From: Zygnema cylindricum
Lineage: Eukaryota; Streptophyta; Zygnematophyceae; Zygnematales; Zygnemataceae
Assembly: GCA_037447655.1 (NCBI GenBank)
Contig: JBBHKE010001956.1
Coordinates: 93,198 to 157,197, forward strand
Length of the DNA stretch: 64,000 bases
Reading direction: 5' to 3'
The notes beneath the pieces were generated by a model. The model was not told the origin of the DNA and did no database searches. It was given only the letters and a program-made list of their open reading frames with translations. Position numbers and translations under genes: made by a program. This document shows positions 26,001-37,745 of the stretch, in pieces. The first letter of the stretch is position 1. The number at the start of each line of letters is the position of its first letter.

Positions 26001-26158
26001 ACACTCCCATTTTCGCCCTTACTGCCGACATCTTTTTTGGAACCCGAGAAAAGGCCATGGAGTCGGGAATGGATGGTTTCCTCTCAAAACCCATCGAGGA
26101 AGACCAATTGTACAAGGTAATCCATAACTTTTTTCCGGTTCCCGCATCCCCTACCTAG
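14035..26158 (+). CDS. CHASE-domain hybrid histidine kinase, cytokinin-receptor type (15 exons)
   Basis: Exons: 14035-14377, 15548-15561 (tentative), 15843-15980, 16850-16980, 17713-17858, 18379-18593, 19031-19212, 19768-20027, 20959-21086, 21460-21630, 22442-23050, 23196-23480, 23607-24560, 24831-24977, 25931-26158. All introns are GT-AG, phases agree and the sum is 1317 codons. Order: a Leu-Pro repeat, membrane segment 88-107, extracytoplasmic CHASE domain about 120-390 ([23 protein letters not shown]), membrane segment about 399-424, HisKA with phosphoacceptor His466 ([11 protein letters not shown]), HATPase with N box ([11 protein letters not shown]), DTGQGIP and GTGIGLS, a degenerate receiver (875-1192) and a true receiver with Asp1194-1195, Asp1239 (LMDVQMPGMDG), Thr1272 and Lys1294. 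Cytokinin receptors of this build sit in ER/plasma membrane and feed a His-Asp phosphorelay; cytokinin binding here is inferred. An unusually long insert (about 600-765) splits the ATPase domain. The stop at 26156-26158 is taken by reading through AAG|GTAATC, which gives a family-like LYK..HNFF ending. Confidence 0.9.
15548..15561 (+). CDS. Candidate 14-nt microexon of the histidine kinase
   Basis: Exon 1 ends in phase 1 and the next certain exon (15843) starts in phase 0, so a small exon is needed between them. TTTCAG|CATTGACAGAAAAG|GTGAAAG has good consensus sites and repairs the phase, adding Ala-Leu-Thr-Glu-Lys right after the first membrane segment. Longer versions starting at nearby AG dinucleotides (TCTAG or GAAAG upstream) would also restore the phase. 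Confidence 0.45.
15707..15800 (+). repeat. CCCT-type pyrimidine tract in a histidine kinase intron
   Basis: An almost pure C/T tract of CCCT and CCTCC units ends about 42 bp before the acceptor of the exon at 15843. It may act as an extended polypyrimidine tract. Confidence 0.7.
17344..17690 (+). repeat. Intronic minisatellite, about 23-bp unit
   Basis: Roughly fifteen variable copies of CCCTTACCTTCCCTTACTATAGTC fill the end of the intron that precedes the exon at 17713. Each unit is pyrimidine-rich and also contains an ATAG/TTAG, so the array presents many decoy acceptor-like sites right upstream of the true CTCCCTCAG acceptor. Confidence 0.75.
21850..21969 (+). repeat. 27-bp tandem repeat, about 4.4 copies, in a histidine kinase intron
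   Basis: Four complete copies of a 27-bp unit (core AGAGCTTATATCTAGAAGG) and a partial fifth lie in the intron 21631-22441. Copies 2-4 are identical and copy 1 differs by one base, so the expansion is recent. The unit length is a multiple of three, which keeps a frame open (repeating KKIELISRR), but nothing suggests it is translated. Confidence 0.8.
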
Positions 26159-27014
26159 GTTTCTTTTAGTTTAGCTTCTGTACCATCAATCTCTACAAGT
26201 TCGCCCTCTTTAATGTAGTCATCTCTTATCACCCTTCCGAGCTATGAAGTGGCTAAAGCCTTTGAGGTAGCTCTGAAATGCAAAAAAATGCACTTTGGTT
26301 GTCTCGCCGGCCCTCTGTCCTTAGACCGTAATCCGCTCTTTTTCTCATTCGCTAGTCCTGGCGAGAGGCTTAGTAGTTTCAGCACTTTAACTGTTGAAGG
26401 CAGACGCTTTTATTCGAAGGCAACGAGGCATGTTTGAGACTTACCAAAAGGTGTAGAAGGGCAGAAATGTCAATATTTTGCCTGCTTGACGATGCTTTTG
26501 CGGTACTTGAGATAATAACACGTCCATTTTGGCAAGGTAGGAGGGTATATTCAATGTCCATATTCATGTGTGCGGCACAATCTGATATGGCCACAGAAAG
26601 GAGTTCGAGCTCGCTTTAAAGAAAAAAAAAATCCACATTTGTTTATCACTTGTAATATAATGGATCGTACCTTTACCCAGTTTTTAATGGTATGTTATTT
26701 TGGAATCAGCTCCTGGTGTTCGCTCCAGTAAAAATAGTTATGTGGCAAATTGACGTTTTTCAGTAATGTCTTAAAGTTGGTGTGTCGATAGTCCAGGTCG
26801 TGCCTTTTAACATCAGGTACAGCTACCGTATAATGCGACCAAAGCACCAAAGCTGCAAGACTTTACTCCGGCCGGTGGTTTTATTTTTTTGTTCTCTTTT
26901 CATTTTGAGCACCAGTTGTCCACTAACCATATTTTTAATTTGATTACTTTTGTGTCCCTTCTCCTCTTGTTCTGTCAGTCCTGTTTCCTGCTTGCATAGT
27001 ATGCCAATGGCGAA
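26159..27014. other. 3' flank of the histidine kinase
   Basis: It presumably contains the 3' UTR. No further exon with family similarity was found: a possible continuation after the acceptor at about 26818 reads as low-complexity hydrophobic sequence. Otherwise nothing recognisable. Confidence 0.4.
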
Positions 27015-27178
27015 CTCACACTTCCGCAATGCTGGGAATGTTTAAAATGTCTACGGATTTTTTATGGAATGTTACCCGATGTTTGGTCAGAATCGGGCAA
27101 AAGCCTGTCGGTACTTCCCGATTTTGACCAATATTGGGTAACGTCCTGTATGCATTCCCAGCATTGCGCAAGTGTGAG
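27015..27178. repeat. Fold-back element, 164 bp
   Basis: The outer 26 bp, starting CTCACACTTCCGCAATGCTG, are matched by their inverted complement at the right end with two differences. The inner parts (GTTACCCGATGTTTGGTC against GACCAATATTGGGTAAC) also pair, so the whole unit can form one long imperfect hairpin. A MITE or a hairpin-RNA source are both possible. No clear target duplication was found. Confidence 0.7.
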
Positions 27179-27617
27179 CACTCCTAATGGTTGTTCTTGT
27201 TTTGCGCTGGAGGATGTTTTGATGATGGTTGTAAATTGAGGCATGATCCTCAAACGTCACATCAGTGGTGCTTCTTGCAGTAAGAAATGTGTATTTAAAA
27301 CATCGCATGCTCCAAGTAAGCCGTGGAAGAGTAGAATAATAATATCTATGTGGATGGTGTTTTTGCCACAGAATAAATCGTGAGTTTTGACAAAAATTAT
27401 TGCTGGTAACTTTAGTGGGTGGGTGTCCTCCTTAGTGCAACTATTACAAAGTTCACCGTTTTTTGTTATGATTTTGCTGAATTTGATGATAAGTTTTTGG
27501 CCCTCAACAAGGCCTGACTTTATTTGGGTGAAAATCATCAAATAACGTAAATAACACTATTCAAAGAAGTGGAAGAGAAGCCACCACATCTTCGTACACT
27601 AATTTAGTATTATACAC

Positions 27618-27981
27618 ACTAGCCCTGTCTTGTCACGCGATTGGCCAAGCATCACCAATCATGATCCAATACCGACGTTGCAGATTCACCCCCTTGACTT
27701 GATGCTGGCTCCCATTCTCGGCCTTGTCTTGTCACACGATTGGCTGAGTATGTTCTAGTACCCCACTGAAGATTCACCCCCTTGACTAAAGGTCGGTGCT
27801 AATCCTTAGCCCTGTCTTGTCACGCGATTGGCCGGGCATCGCCCATCTTGATCTCATAGAACCGCTCCAGATTCACCCGTTGACTGGATGTCGCCGCCGG
27901 CTCTATCTTGTCACATGATTGGATGAGCATCGCCTTAGTATCGCTGGTGCAGATTCACCCCCTTGACTGGATGTCGGCGCC
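27618..27981. repeat. Tandem repeat of about 90 bp, four copies
   Basis: Copies start near 27621, 27720, 27808 and 27899. Each has a conserved left block (TGTCTTGTCACGCGATTGGC) and a conserved right block (CAGATTCACCCCCTTGACT), separated by a variable middle. Each left block carries GATTGG, the complement of a CCAAT box, though this may be chance. Confidence 0.75.
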
Positions 27982-29281
27982 AATTTGTCCACAAGTCCAT
28001 CCGTAGCATCAACTGCCCTATTTTGATATATTACCTTCGGTTTTTTTGCATTTGGCATGTATTTTGTAAGAACATAATTGTACTTTTTCACAGATCTTTC
28101 ATCTTCACGTAAAATGGCATTGCAGCCTTGAGACCCCTGGAAAAGAAAATCTGTACAAGATGCGGACAAAAAGACACAACGGTGTACTTTTTGTCGTCGT
28201 CAAAAACATTTGAAAACTTTTGACGTGCGAATTTGTTTTTCTATTTGTGAAAGCGGTGTTACTTTATTTAAAACACATCGCCAATGTGTTCTAAGATAGG
28301 CGCCAAATTAGTGTTATTCAGCGCTACAGCAATCCAATGTATTGATGACTTCAGAGAGGAAACCATCACATTCCTGACCATACCAGTACATGTGAACAGA
28401 AACTGACTTCACTTGCGCTGAAACAGACAACAGGTATGTCAGCAATGGGACAGATCAGTACCGAATAATTAGGCGATACTTTAAAAATTACTGTAGGACA
28501 GCTTGACAAAGGACTCAGTGTGCCTTCCTCTTAGGCTCAAATTCCCTGGGATGCTCAAACGAATCCAGCTGCTCCACAACAACAGAAAACCACCTGCATA
28601 AAAAAAATATGAAGTATGTGCCATCCTGTGTTGGGTATTTCAGATCCTTTCTTGCCATTGACCTTTGTTCTCATGTACTCAAATGGTATACAATTGCAGT
28701 TCCTTTGATGAAGCTCATTCATCATATCGAGGTGAAGAGCGAGTGGTCATCAGACGTAATACATAAATTTTGAAGGTGGCAGATTTATAGTGATTGTGCT
28801 GGTGATTATATATATATAGTGCCGGTGATTATATATATATGATTATGGCCATATTGGCAGGGCTTCATTACTCAGTCAACATGCCAGCCCACTACCTATT
28901 ATCCAGTACTATAAGTATGGCAAATATGATTTTGAACTCCAGATTTCATCGCAACATGTGTTGTATGCATAGTCTTCAGATTTGAACATATTGAAGTGGG
29001 TAACTCAAACCAACATACACGATATACGCGATTCAAAAAGACTCTCGCAGCTCTAGAAACCCTTAGCGACACAATGAATAGACAGATCCCCATATACCTG
29101 ACCAATGGTTTTGATACTTTCCCAAAATCATAATTTACACATGAACAATGTTAGCGCAAAATCAATTTATCCAAACAGGTCGCTAGAATAGTAGTATAAT
29201 TAAAAATCCTCCCCTCTCAGTACTGAAAACCATCCATGAAGTTTCACGCACGCCAATTTTTTTTTATCCTCGTTCCGAGCT
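27982..29281. other. Spacer downstream of the DUF1995 gene
   Basis: No gene was identified. A short AT dinucleotide duplication (GATTATATATATAT, two copies) lies near 28808-28840. This region should include the 3' UTR of the DUF1995 gene. Confidence 0.4.
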
Positions 29282-32200
29282 TTATCGCGACAGTGATTTC
29301 ATAAATCGTGAAAGAGACGAGAACACGTTGAAAGCTTTTGCCAGTGGCGAGATTTCTTCCGGATCTTCCGCCGTCCCATTCACCGGAATCGCCATGAAAA
29401 GCGACTGACACATGTCCCACAAGAGCCCCATGTTTAGTCTCACAAAATTGCCTTGAAAAAAAAAAAAAATGACACCTGGTGTATGACACTTTGGTCAAAG
29501 TAACTGGTACTAAGCCGGTAAGAACGTGCATTACCAGACTTACTTTCAATATAAGACTCACAAACAAAATCATTCCACTTAAGCAAGGAAACTGCTCACA
29601 ATAAGCTTTGACTCCTTTGGTAATGTAGATCTATACTACAGGAAAAAGTTGGGACTCAGCCTTGTTTGCTTAAGAACCATATCAAATAAATCAGTCTATC
29701 TGGACATCCCCACACTCCAAAAGTACACCTTGAATGGACATCACATTAGAGAAGAAGTGCACACCTCGATGTCATCAAGATCAGGTCGACTTTCTTGATC
29801 TCTATAAAGAAGGTACCGTCCTGGTTTGTCAGGATCGTCCAAGAATAGTTTGAACAGGCTGTCCAAAACCCCATCCCTCTTTCCCATCAAAAAACGGATT
29901 GTAGCAAATACTCCCGTTTGCATATCACCAGTTTAACAGAATAACTCTGCATACAACTACAGGTATTCAGCATTGTTCAGCATTCACTAAATTGACTATG
30001 AAAGAAATGAATTCTTTACCTCGGATAATTCCTGTATATGGCACCTGCTGAAAGAGGTCGTAGCAAATAAACGTTGGTGAAGGTACTGCACATAAGCCAC
30101 AGTAAATGCATCAGAACTTCAACTGGGAAAAGAAATACCCCACCGAAGTTAATAACCACATGCAAGCCTGAAAAGAAAACAGGGCCTACCACACTCCTGC
30201 TTCAGCGTAGAAAACATTAAACACCAGAAATTATGCTAATTTGACAACCAAGAGCTTCTTAGGTTCATCGTTAACCAGATTTTGGACCAGGATATGGTTC
30301 TCGAATTCTATTGACGACATACTGTGCAGAAACATTTATAACTAAACATTACAGACGTAATGTATAGCTTTTTCGCCTCTAATAATGTGAAAATGCAACA
30401 AGAATGCACCATATTTATAAACACAAATAAAATCTATAAGGATAAAACACAAAAAACAGAGACCAATCGGATTTTAACACAACTACATAAGAATGGACAA
30501 ACGTATAAAAATTATCGGAACTTTGGATAAATCGATAGTTACCCATTAACACCAATGAATACCAATTATCAGGTATCTGATGTCATTTGAAACTCTACCA
30601 TCAATCAAGTTCTCCACTTCTTCAAAAGGTTCTAGTCACCCACCTTAGAAAATTTTCACGAAGTCGTCGCACATTGAGACCAACCCCGACGTCTCCACTT
30701 ACAAGTCTGGGGTTCCACATAAGCAAAGGTTGAGGCTGTTCCAAACCATCACAACATCTTCTTTTATTTTCTCACCCAAAACTACATAGCTCAAAAAACT
30801 TTGAGGCATCAAAAAATGGAAAAACTGAGATAGAACGCATTTTCCATTAGAGACTTCGAGCCACCATGTGATACTCAGAACGGAAGCAAAAGTCTACGAC
30901 GAAAATTCGCACAAGGGTGTTGTGTATTTTGGTGGAATTGTGTAGATACCGATTCAACATAAAAAAAGGAACGAGGCAGAACCACTCCCAACAAAATGAG
31001 CTATAAAATACCACAATTCTTGCGAAGCCTTCACTTCACTCCCTAAAATTGGTAGCTTAGACTTAGCATTAATAGAAAGATAATGGTCCTACAACGTTCA
31101 AGACCTGCAATTAACTACTTAACTTATGCCTTTTCTGCATCGGTTCTTACTCTGTTTGACTTTCCAATCTTATTCTTATACTTATTGGTAGTGCTTTTCT
31201 ATTTTAAACTGAACACACCTAATTTGATTGGGATCCCACTTTGCCCACTGCTGTTCTACCCATTTCCATACAAATAGGAAGCCGTCAAACTAATCGTGTT
31301 TTATTCATCAAGAATTCCCCGCTTACAAAACCTTACTCCAAAAACAACAGATAGGAATATGTAGCTCACCAAACCATCTGCGTCCTTTAAAGCAGCTGCA
31401 ATTCGTTCCACAGTCTCCAACATTTGAAAATCAGGAATCACCATCACCACTGCCTCATCATCCGTGTCAATTGGTTTACGATCATTCAGACTGTCACCAC
31501 ATGAACACCGACTTCACACTTCAGTAACTGCCTGCAGACACCTTCACATTTGAAAAACATACAACTCCCATTTGTCAGAAGATTTTCCGAAAGGATTAAC
31601 GCTCAGAGGTGAAAAACTGAACACCATGTCGTAGCAAATCAACTTATCTCTTAGAAGATACCCCGCAATCAAAAATGTTTAAAACTATGTCACCTCGGTT
31701 AAGTGGATCCAAACAACAAAAATCACATAAAGGAACAAAAGACTGTAGAATGGCTTTTCAAGCTGCTGTGAACTTGACAATCTGTGAACAGACTTGACAG
31801 ATTCTGCTGGACATGAAACCTGAATGAGGTTGCCAGGGATAACAACATATCTCAAAAACATGTAAAAAGGAAAGATATACTTCTTCTCAGTATCTTGAGA
31901 AACAATGGGCACCAGTACCATACCTAGCAATAGCAAAATTTGAATCACTCCACTGATATCGCAACATTGCTGCGACTCCTGCATCTGGAAAGAGAGCCTT
32001 CACCTTCTGCAAAACAGCAAGTATTCTTTTCCATAACAAGTTCAAAATCCTGTGAGCAAACTGCAACTACCAATATGCCTCCATAACTTATGTCTCTTAA
32101 CCATCAGACACATTTCAATCATGAGAGCAAAAAAGAGCTATTTCTGAAAAACTTGATAGTGAATCTACATTTTACTGCCAGATGGAAACAGCAGCCACCT

Positions 32201-35176
32201 GTTCAACTTACAAGAAAAACATATACTTTTCAATCGAAAATAGAAATAAATGGCCCAGAAGCAGAGGACAGCCTAGTAACGACAACATATGACCTTTACC
32301 AACTGCAAAGCCATGACATGAACAGCATTTGACTCTTACAGTATCCACTATTCAAATACAGTCATTTATTGATCACCACCAATTATATCTCTTTAGGTCC
32401 ATTCAAATAGGTTGCTTCATGTATACCTGTTGTCCTCCCAGGTTCCTCTGAAACTCATCCAGAAATACTCGGGCACATTCCCACACCCTCTGTTGAGCTC
32501 CCTCTTCCGTCAAGTTTTCCAATTCTGGAACTAGCAATTCCACCTGTCACTCCTTTCCACCTCGAGCACCTTGTTAAGAACCTCCTAGATATCCTTAAAT
32601 AACTGAAAGCCCTCATGAAAGAAGGCAGTGCTTTCCCCACTTCACGGGACACTTGTTTCAGTTAGCAATGCAGACTCTAATAGGTAAGAAAAGGAAGATT
32701 GGGTCGAAGAGGTCTTGCGTCAGTCTCACCTTAAGGTTTATCAAGGCATGACTTCTATACCTGCACCTTCATAACGAATCAAGAGATATCCTTTTTGTAA
32801 TAAGCAACACACGACCATTGAAGAGACTAAAGAGTTAAAGTGTTTAATCTAAACAGAAGACTGTCGGTAGAACAACAAGGTGGGTGCAGAAAAAAAAGAC
32901 CTACCAAATTCACTACAATCCCAGATTGTATGCCCAACTTATGCGAAAATTAGAAACGGTATATAACAATACGTTTCAACATACTTCCTACAAGCACTGC
33001 AGTGGGCACAAAAGGTGTCTTATTTAGTCCCATGACAAGGTATTAACTAGACTCCAGAGGCGCATAGATCTTCATCCCATTTATTCTTTCAGGTTAAAAA
33101 AGTTGTAGCGAGAAGTCAACACAAGGTGTAGGGCCATGACAACCCCACTAGGAGAGCTCTCCCTGGTGGGGGCTGGTTGACCGACCCTCTTTTCTTTATG
33201 CGGAGAAGTAACTTGCAAGATGACAAAACTTTAAGCATCCTGCTCGGCCACCGCAATTGACCCACTTATGCACCAAATACCATTGAAAAGTTTATAGAAA
33301 GAGACTGGAATGAGGTACAAAAAGAAAACAAGGGCGCATACAGAGACCTGAGACAGTCACATAGAATATAAACCACTTAAACATAAACAAACTAACAAAC
33401 AGTGTAATTTAACCTACCACGCAGCAAAAAAGAAGTACAAATTATGCAGAAAAAGGTGGCAAGACCGTACGATTCCGCGAGATCCTCCCGCGAGCACAAA
33501 AACGGAGGCAGCTTTGCTGGCTTGAAGAAGAGCTCCCTCCAAACTGTCAGGCAGGACTCTGCCATAACCAAACTTAAGAAAAATCAGAAGGAAGTCGCCG
33601 TTCTGACGAGAATTAGGCGTTTAATGTTTTCCAAAGTTTAAGGTTTCTCCGGGTTGTTTAAGGTTGTGTAGGGTTAGATCCTTAGGGTTCTGTTGGGATC
33701 TAAGCGCTACTGAGTCAGCAGAGATCCTAATAACCTCTTTCCTACCCACATTGCTTATTCTAGTAATTAAGGTCGTATTCTAAAACTAGTTAAATAATAT
33801 CTATTTATGCTTACTTGATCTATTTTTTACATTAATCTTTTCATTTTCTCATCTAGCTACATTATCTATTTATCTTATCTAGTTATTTTTACGTAATCTA
33901 TCTTTCACATTAATCTTTTTACATCTGACAGAAGGCTCACTCACTCCACCACCTGCGGCGGTCTCTCCAACAAAACTAAAAAGACAGGTTTCTGTCTTTT
34001 GAAAATAGTAAACCGATAAATTTAGTATTGAAAAGTAATCCAGTAATAGATAAGCATTACTCTGGTAATTGCGAATGAACCGGTTCAACAATTCTGGTGT
34101 CAACAGGGAATAGGAACCTACACCTTCGATTGTTACTAGAGTTCGTAAATTTTTAGCGTTAATGCTGTAAAAAAATTAGCTACACTAAATTATGACTTGC
34201 AACATGGCTTATTGTGAGCCATATGCTTATTAACATAAATTTTATGATTTTGGGTCAAAAAAACGCTACTTTGAATTAGAGTGATTAAGTGTAATAGCGA
34301 TGGGTGGTTTGGTACGGCAACCATCACATACGATCGTCTAAGTTACAATCTTACCCCATAATTCCACACGTGTGAGCCCAGCATATGGGGCGGTTCTATA
34401 GTAAGGAGCGAAGCTATTTACATTTCATAAAGCCTTTTCGAGCAAGAACGACCTTTTCTGACAAAGACCTGACAAACTTGTGTGAAAAAATACCGCAGAA
34501 AAGAAATAAGTTGCTACCAGGACAAATAAACTTTGCCTTTTAAGAAAATAGCTAGTAAAAGAAAAATCTAAGAAACTTACTCATCATCCCTAACGCTCTC
34601 TCCCTCGGCCTCTTTCGAGATGGGCCCTTCAACTGCGTCAACTAAATCATCTCCCCCTGCCTTCTCTTTTCGCTCAAATTGCTGAAACTTTGCTCTCCGT
34701 AAAGTTGTGGACTGCCGAGAAAACCGTTTTCTGCTGCCCTGCAGGTGACACCAGGGTTCTTATAAAAAAAATTAATGTCAAACTAACAAAGAGTGAAACC
34801 AAAAAGTATAAGTATTTACCAACATAACCAGCAAAAAAACGGAAACGCATGTTATGAATGGCACATTGTAACGTCAATGGCTTTATGCCGGCACAAATAC
34901 TTAGAGAATTTTAGAAGCAATAAGAACCCTACCTGGCTCTTACGTGAAGGGGGAAAAAAAAAAGAATCATGAAGACAGCATGCAGAGGGAACTTACCACC
35001 TGGATCCAGCTGTCACATTTCCTCTCAACAAATGCCTTGTTTGAGACGTGTGAAACAATAGTATTCTGTAGTAGAGAAGGATGACGAATAAACGCCGTAC
35101 TACCTCCACAATCAAATTCAGAAAGAAAAGTTGGACCTGAGAAGTAACTCGAAATATTTTTGCATACAGCCGCCAT
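29282..35176 (-). CDS. DUF1995 domain protein, probably plastid-targeted (10 exons)
   Basis: Exons in transcription order: 35176-34997, 34738-34581, 33558-33471, 32543-32427, 32006-31924, 31490-31370, 30735-30644, 30085-30020, 29858-29765, 29404-29282. All junctions are GT-AG, phases agree and the sum is 374 codons including TAA. An in-frame TGA lies upstream of the ATG. The first 60 residues are rich in Ser and hydroxylated residues with few acids, like a chloroplast transit peptide. A charged linker follows, then the DUF1995 domain from about residue 113: LPDSLEGALLQASKAA, VELLVPELENL, VKALFPDAGVAAM, the region ending MVIPDFQMLETV, LLMWNPRLVSGDVGVGLNVR, VYLLRPLSAGAIYRNYP and FLDDPDKPGRYLL. 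DUF1995 proteins are found in plastids and cyanobacteria; their biochemical role is unknown, so none is assigned. The C-terminus is a short basic helix ending in SLSR. Confidence 0.88.
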
Positions 35177-35402
35177 GGCTGTCGACTGCCGAATTCAACT
35201 CTTTTGGAAGTGAACGACATGACAGTTCACAATTCCACCCTTGACAAGATTTAGAGTTGGTCGAAAATATTGTGAAACGTTAATCGCTGACGTTAAACGG
35301 TGGGCCAGTAGCAGGGTTCACACTGGTACCGATGATAATGTGTAGAGAAATATTAGCGCTGTTCCCACGTACGGAACGTGGCGTTTTTGGTTGGGTCTTT
35401 GC

Positions 35403-35434
35403 TACAGTACAGTACAGTACTGTACTGTACTGTA
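35403..35434. repeat. Perfect 32-bp palindrome of GTACA units
   Basis: TACAG is repeated three times, meeting its own complement with no spacer, so all 32 bases are self-complementary. Related GTACA runs occur at 12700-12720 and 13816-13840. It lies about 230 bp upstream of the DUF1995 start codon, inside its probable promoter region. Confidence 0.85.
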
Positions 35435-35605
35435 CTACAGTACCGTACTATAGTGTTGTACACCATATCGGATACAGCGCGATATATTTAACATGATGTT
35501 TTTGCCGTGTAGTATCGAAGTATGTCAAAATATTGTACAGTCCTATAGTAAGCACGATATTAAAATCGACAAAATATGGATGCGATGTATCGTTATACTC
35601 TAGGC

Positions 35606-36069
35606 CAGAGGTCGCAAAAGTCAAAATTTTACATAACCGAAACCGACCGTTTTTTTTTTTTCAAAATCTGAGTAACCGACGCCCGACCGGGTTATGTCAC
35701 GCTCCAAAATTGTTAACCGTTAACCGAAACGCGCTTACGAAAATAAAAGTTAACCGAAACTCGATTTCTCGCGACTACCCATACCCGCCCGTATCCGAAT
35801 ATGTACAAAATTAGTGGTACATCTCCCGTATACCTTCCACTATAACAAGGGTACAAAGTACAATAATGTTGGATTGTACGGACAGTACAAAATTTTCATT
35901 TTTTTCGATTTTTGCTTACCCGACCGTAGCCGTTTTTTTTTTTTTTTTGTGAATCAACCGCCCAAAACCACCTGGCCCCCCAAATTTGGCAACCGAATCC
36001 GTTCCGGATCCGACGCGGGCAGTCGGTTAACGGTCGGTCACGGTTTTGGTTGACCGTTTGCGACCTCTG
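35606..36069. mobile_element. Non-autonomous hAT-like transposon of a second type, 464 bp
   Basis: The element begins CAGAGGTCGCAAA and ends TTTGCGACCTCTG, perfect 13-bp inverted repeats with the CAGNGGTC pattern seen in many hAT families. It is flanked by TCTAGGC at 35599-35605 and 36070-36076; a shared C makes the duplication 7 or 8 bp. Subterminal AACCGACCG/GGTCGGTT motifs are repeated on both sides. No coding capacity. Confidence 0.8.
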
Positions 36070-36076
36070 TCTAGGC

Positions 36077-37560
36077 CTAGTTACCAATTTCGTACAATAT
36101 GTGAGATGTTTCATATCCACATGCCACTGAGTTGGGCCCCAAAAACGAATTGGGAGACCCTCTCGATCAAACATATTCTCCCCAAACTTAACCTTTCTGC
36201 GTTTCGGCTTTCAACGGCTATACTGTACCGGATCTTGCAATTGGGTCCACGTCGTCCCCACCTTCCGCTTTCTCCGCGCGACCGTATGTTTAGGGTTTTT
36301 TATTTGTTTTTGTTTTTTTAATTAAAAAAAAAAATGACCCTAAACATCTAAACTCTATATTAGATACCCGATTACGACCTTTGTTTGGGTGTGCGGGACG
36401 CGTCCCGCGAGGTGCCGAAGGTCCCGCATATGTATGGAGGCTTGCTCCATACCCATACTGTACTGTAGTTTTCAGACTGCCCGAAACATTGGAATAACGT
36501 GACAAAAAATTACGCAATGCCAATCGGATGAGATGAGAGACGGATTGGTTATCGGCAGGTATTTGGCAGAATTTCAAAATAAACACGATTTTTGGGGCAT
36601 GTCGTTTCCCCATTTTTTTTATTTGTCCTATTTCCCGCGTGCTCAATGTTACTACGTCACCATAAAATGGATACACAAAGTCTTAATACATTAACCACTC
36701 ATTGTGAACATATTATAACTAGTGACCATACAATTTCATTGAGATAAAGGCGAAGCACTCTCAGCTTTGCCAGCTTTTATTGGATAGAATGAACAAAAGT
36801 TCAGGTGTGGTCGCGACCTTTAAACCATGACATTCATGGTAGCCAAACAGTCCTTTGCGTATTTTCAACCCATGAAATTCACATTCATTTGACCATAATG
36901 AACAGTGTGTTCCCAAAGCTACCTTTTATATCGATGGGAAGGAACCTCCGAGAAATACTTGCGTGGTCTCACCTGTCGATTTCCACTTCTTGTTCCTTGC
37001 TTTCAAGAATGAACTATCTGTACTATCTAATTACTCCAGGCTGGAACCTTGGGTTTCCCACTAGAACAATAGGTCAGTTTTGACGCAACAGCTGTCCCCC
37101 ACAAGACTTAACATCTGGAATGCGCGACAAATTGTCCTCGCACCCTTCTCTCTGTCACCCTCAAGTACCAACGCTCGGTATGTCAAGCCTCCTGCCCCAA
37201 CTCTCTTCCCTTAACAACTTAGGTCTTCAAACCAGATTTGGAGGGCTGAATCATCCGTGCAGCTTCCTTTAAGCCTCTCATTTCCCAAGTCACCATACCT
37301 AGATCATGGGAGTAAGCAATGTATTATCCATCTCTTGGTGGCCTTGCCATCTGGTTTGCAGGCCCATTATTCTCCATCGACCTCGCGACAGAACAAGTCT
37401 AGGAGGTGTGATAGAAAGGCTTCTTACAAGACTTAACTAGTCTTATTTTTCAAACCCAGCGCAACTCGACTCAACCAGACTCGACTGCACAACCTCAACT
37501 CAGGTCAACTCTCCCAACATAACCTGACAACAAACCCAAACATCAAACTCCAAATGCGGA
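36077..37560. other. Spacer
   Basis: No gene or known element was recognised. A 92-codon frame at 36805-37083 has no family features. Confidence 0.4.
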
Positions 37561-37564
37561 ATTT

Positions 37565-37745
37565 TTCATCCTCTCGCACCCCTCCCCCTCCTCTCCCCTT
37601 TCCCTTCCCTTTGTCCCTCTCCCTCCCCCTTACCCTCCCTCCTCTTTGTCCCCCACTCTCTCTGCCTCTCCTTTCCCCTCCCTAAAAGAGAGAGGGAGAG
37701 AGAGGGAGAGAGAGATAGAAGAAGAGATACAGAGAGAGAGTGACA
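37565..37745. repeat. Polypyrimidine block followed by polypurine block
   Basis: About 115 bases of almost pure C/T switch abruptly near 37683 into about 60 bases of almost pure A/G on the same strand. Such a switch can fold into a hairpin or a triplex. Unit composition (CCCT, GAGAGA) suggests replication slippage. Confidence 0.7.

Noticed and set aside
26818-27000. Possible extra terminal exon of the histidine kinase after a CAG acceptor
   Set aside because: The reading is low-complexity and hydrophobic, whereas read-through at 26117 gives a normal receiver C-terminus.
28515-28593. Minus-strand exon-like stretch with good acceptor and a stop
   Set aside because: The DUF1995 gene already ends in frame at 29282, and the phase of this piece does not fit any exon of that gene.
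33444-33641. 65-codon plus-strand frame rich in Lys and Arg
   Set aside because: It is antisense to exon 3 of the DUF1995 gene, which shows clear family similarity.
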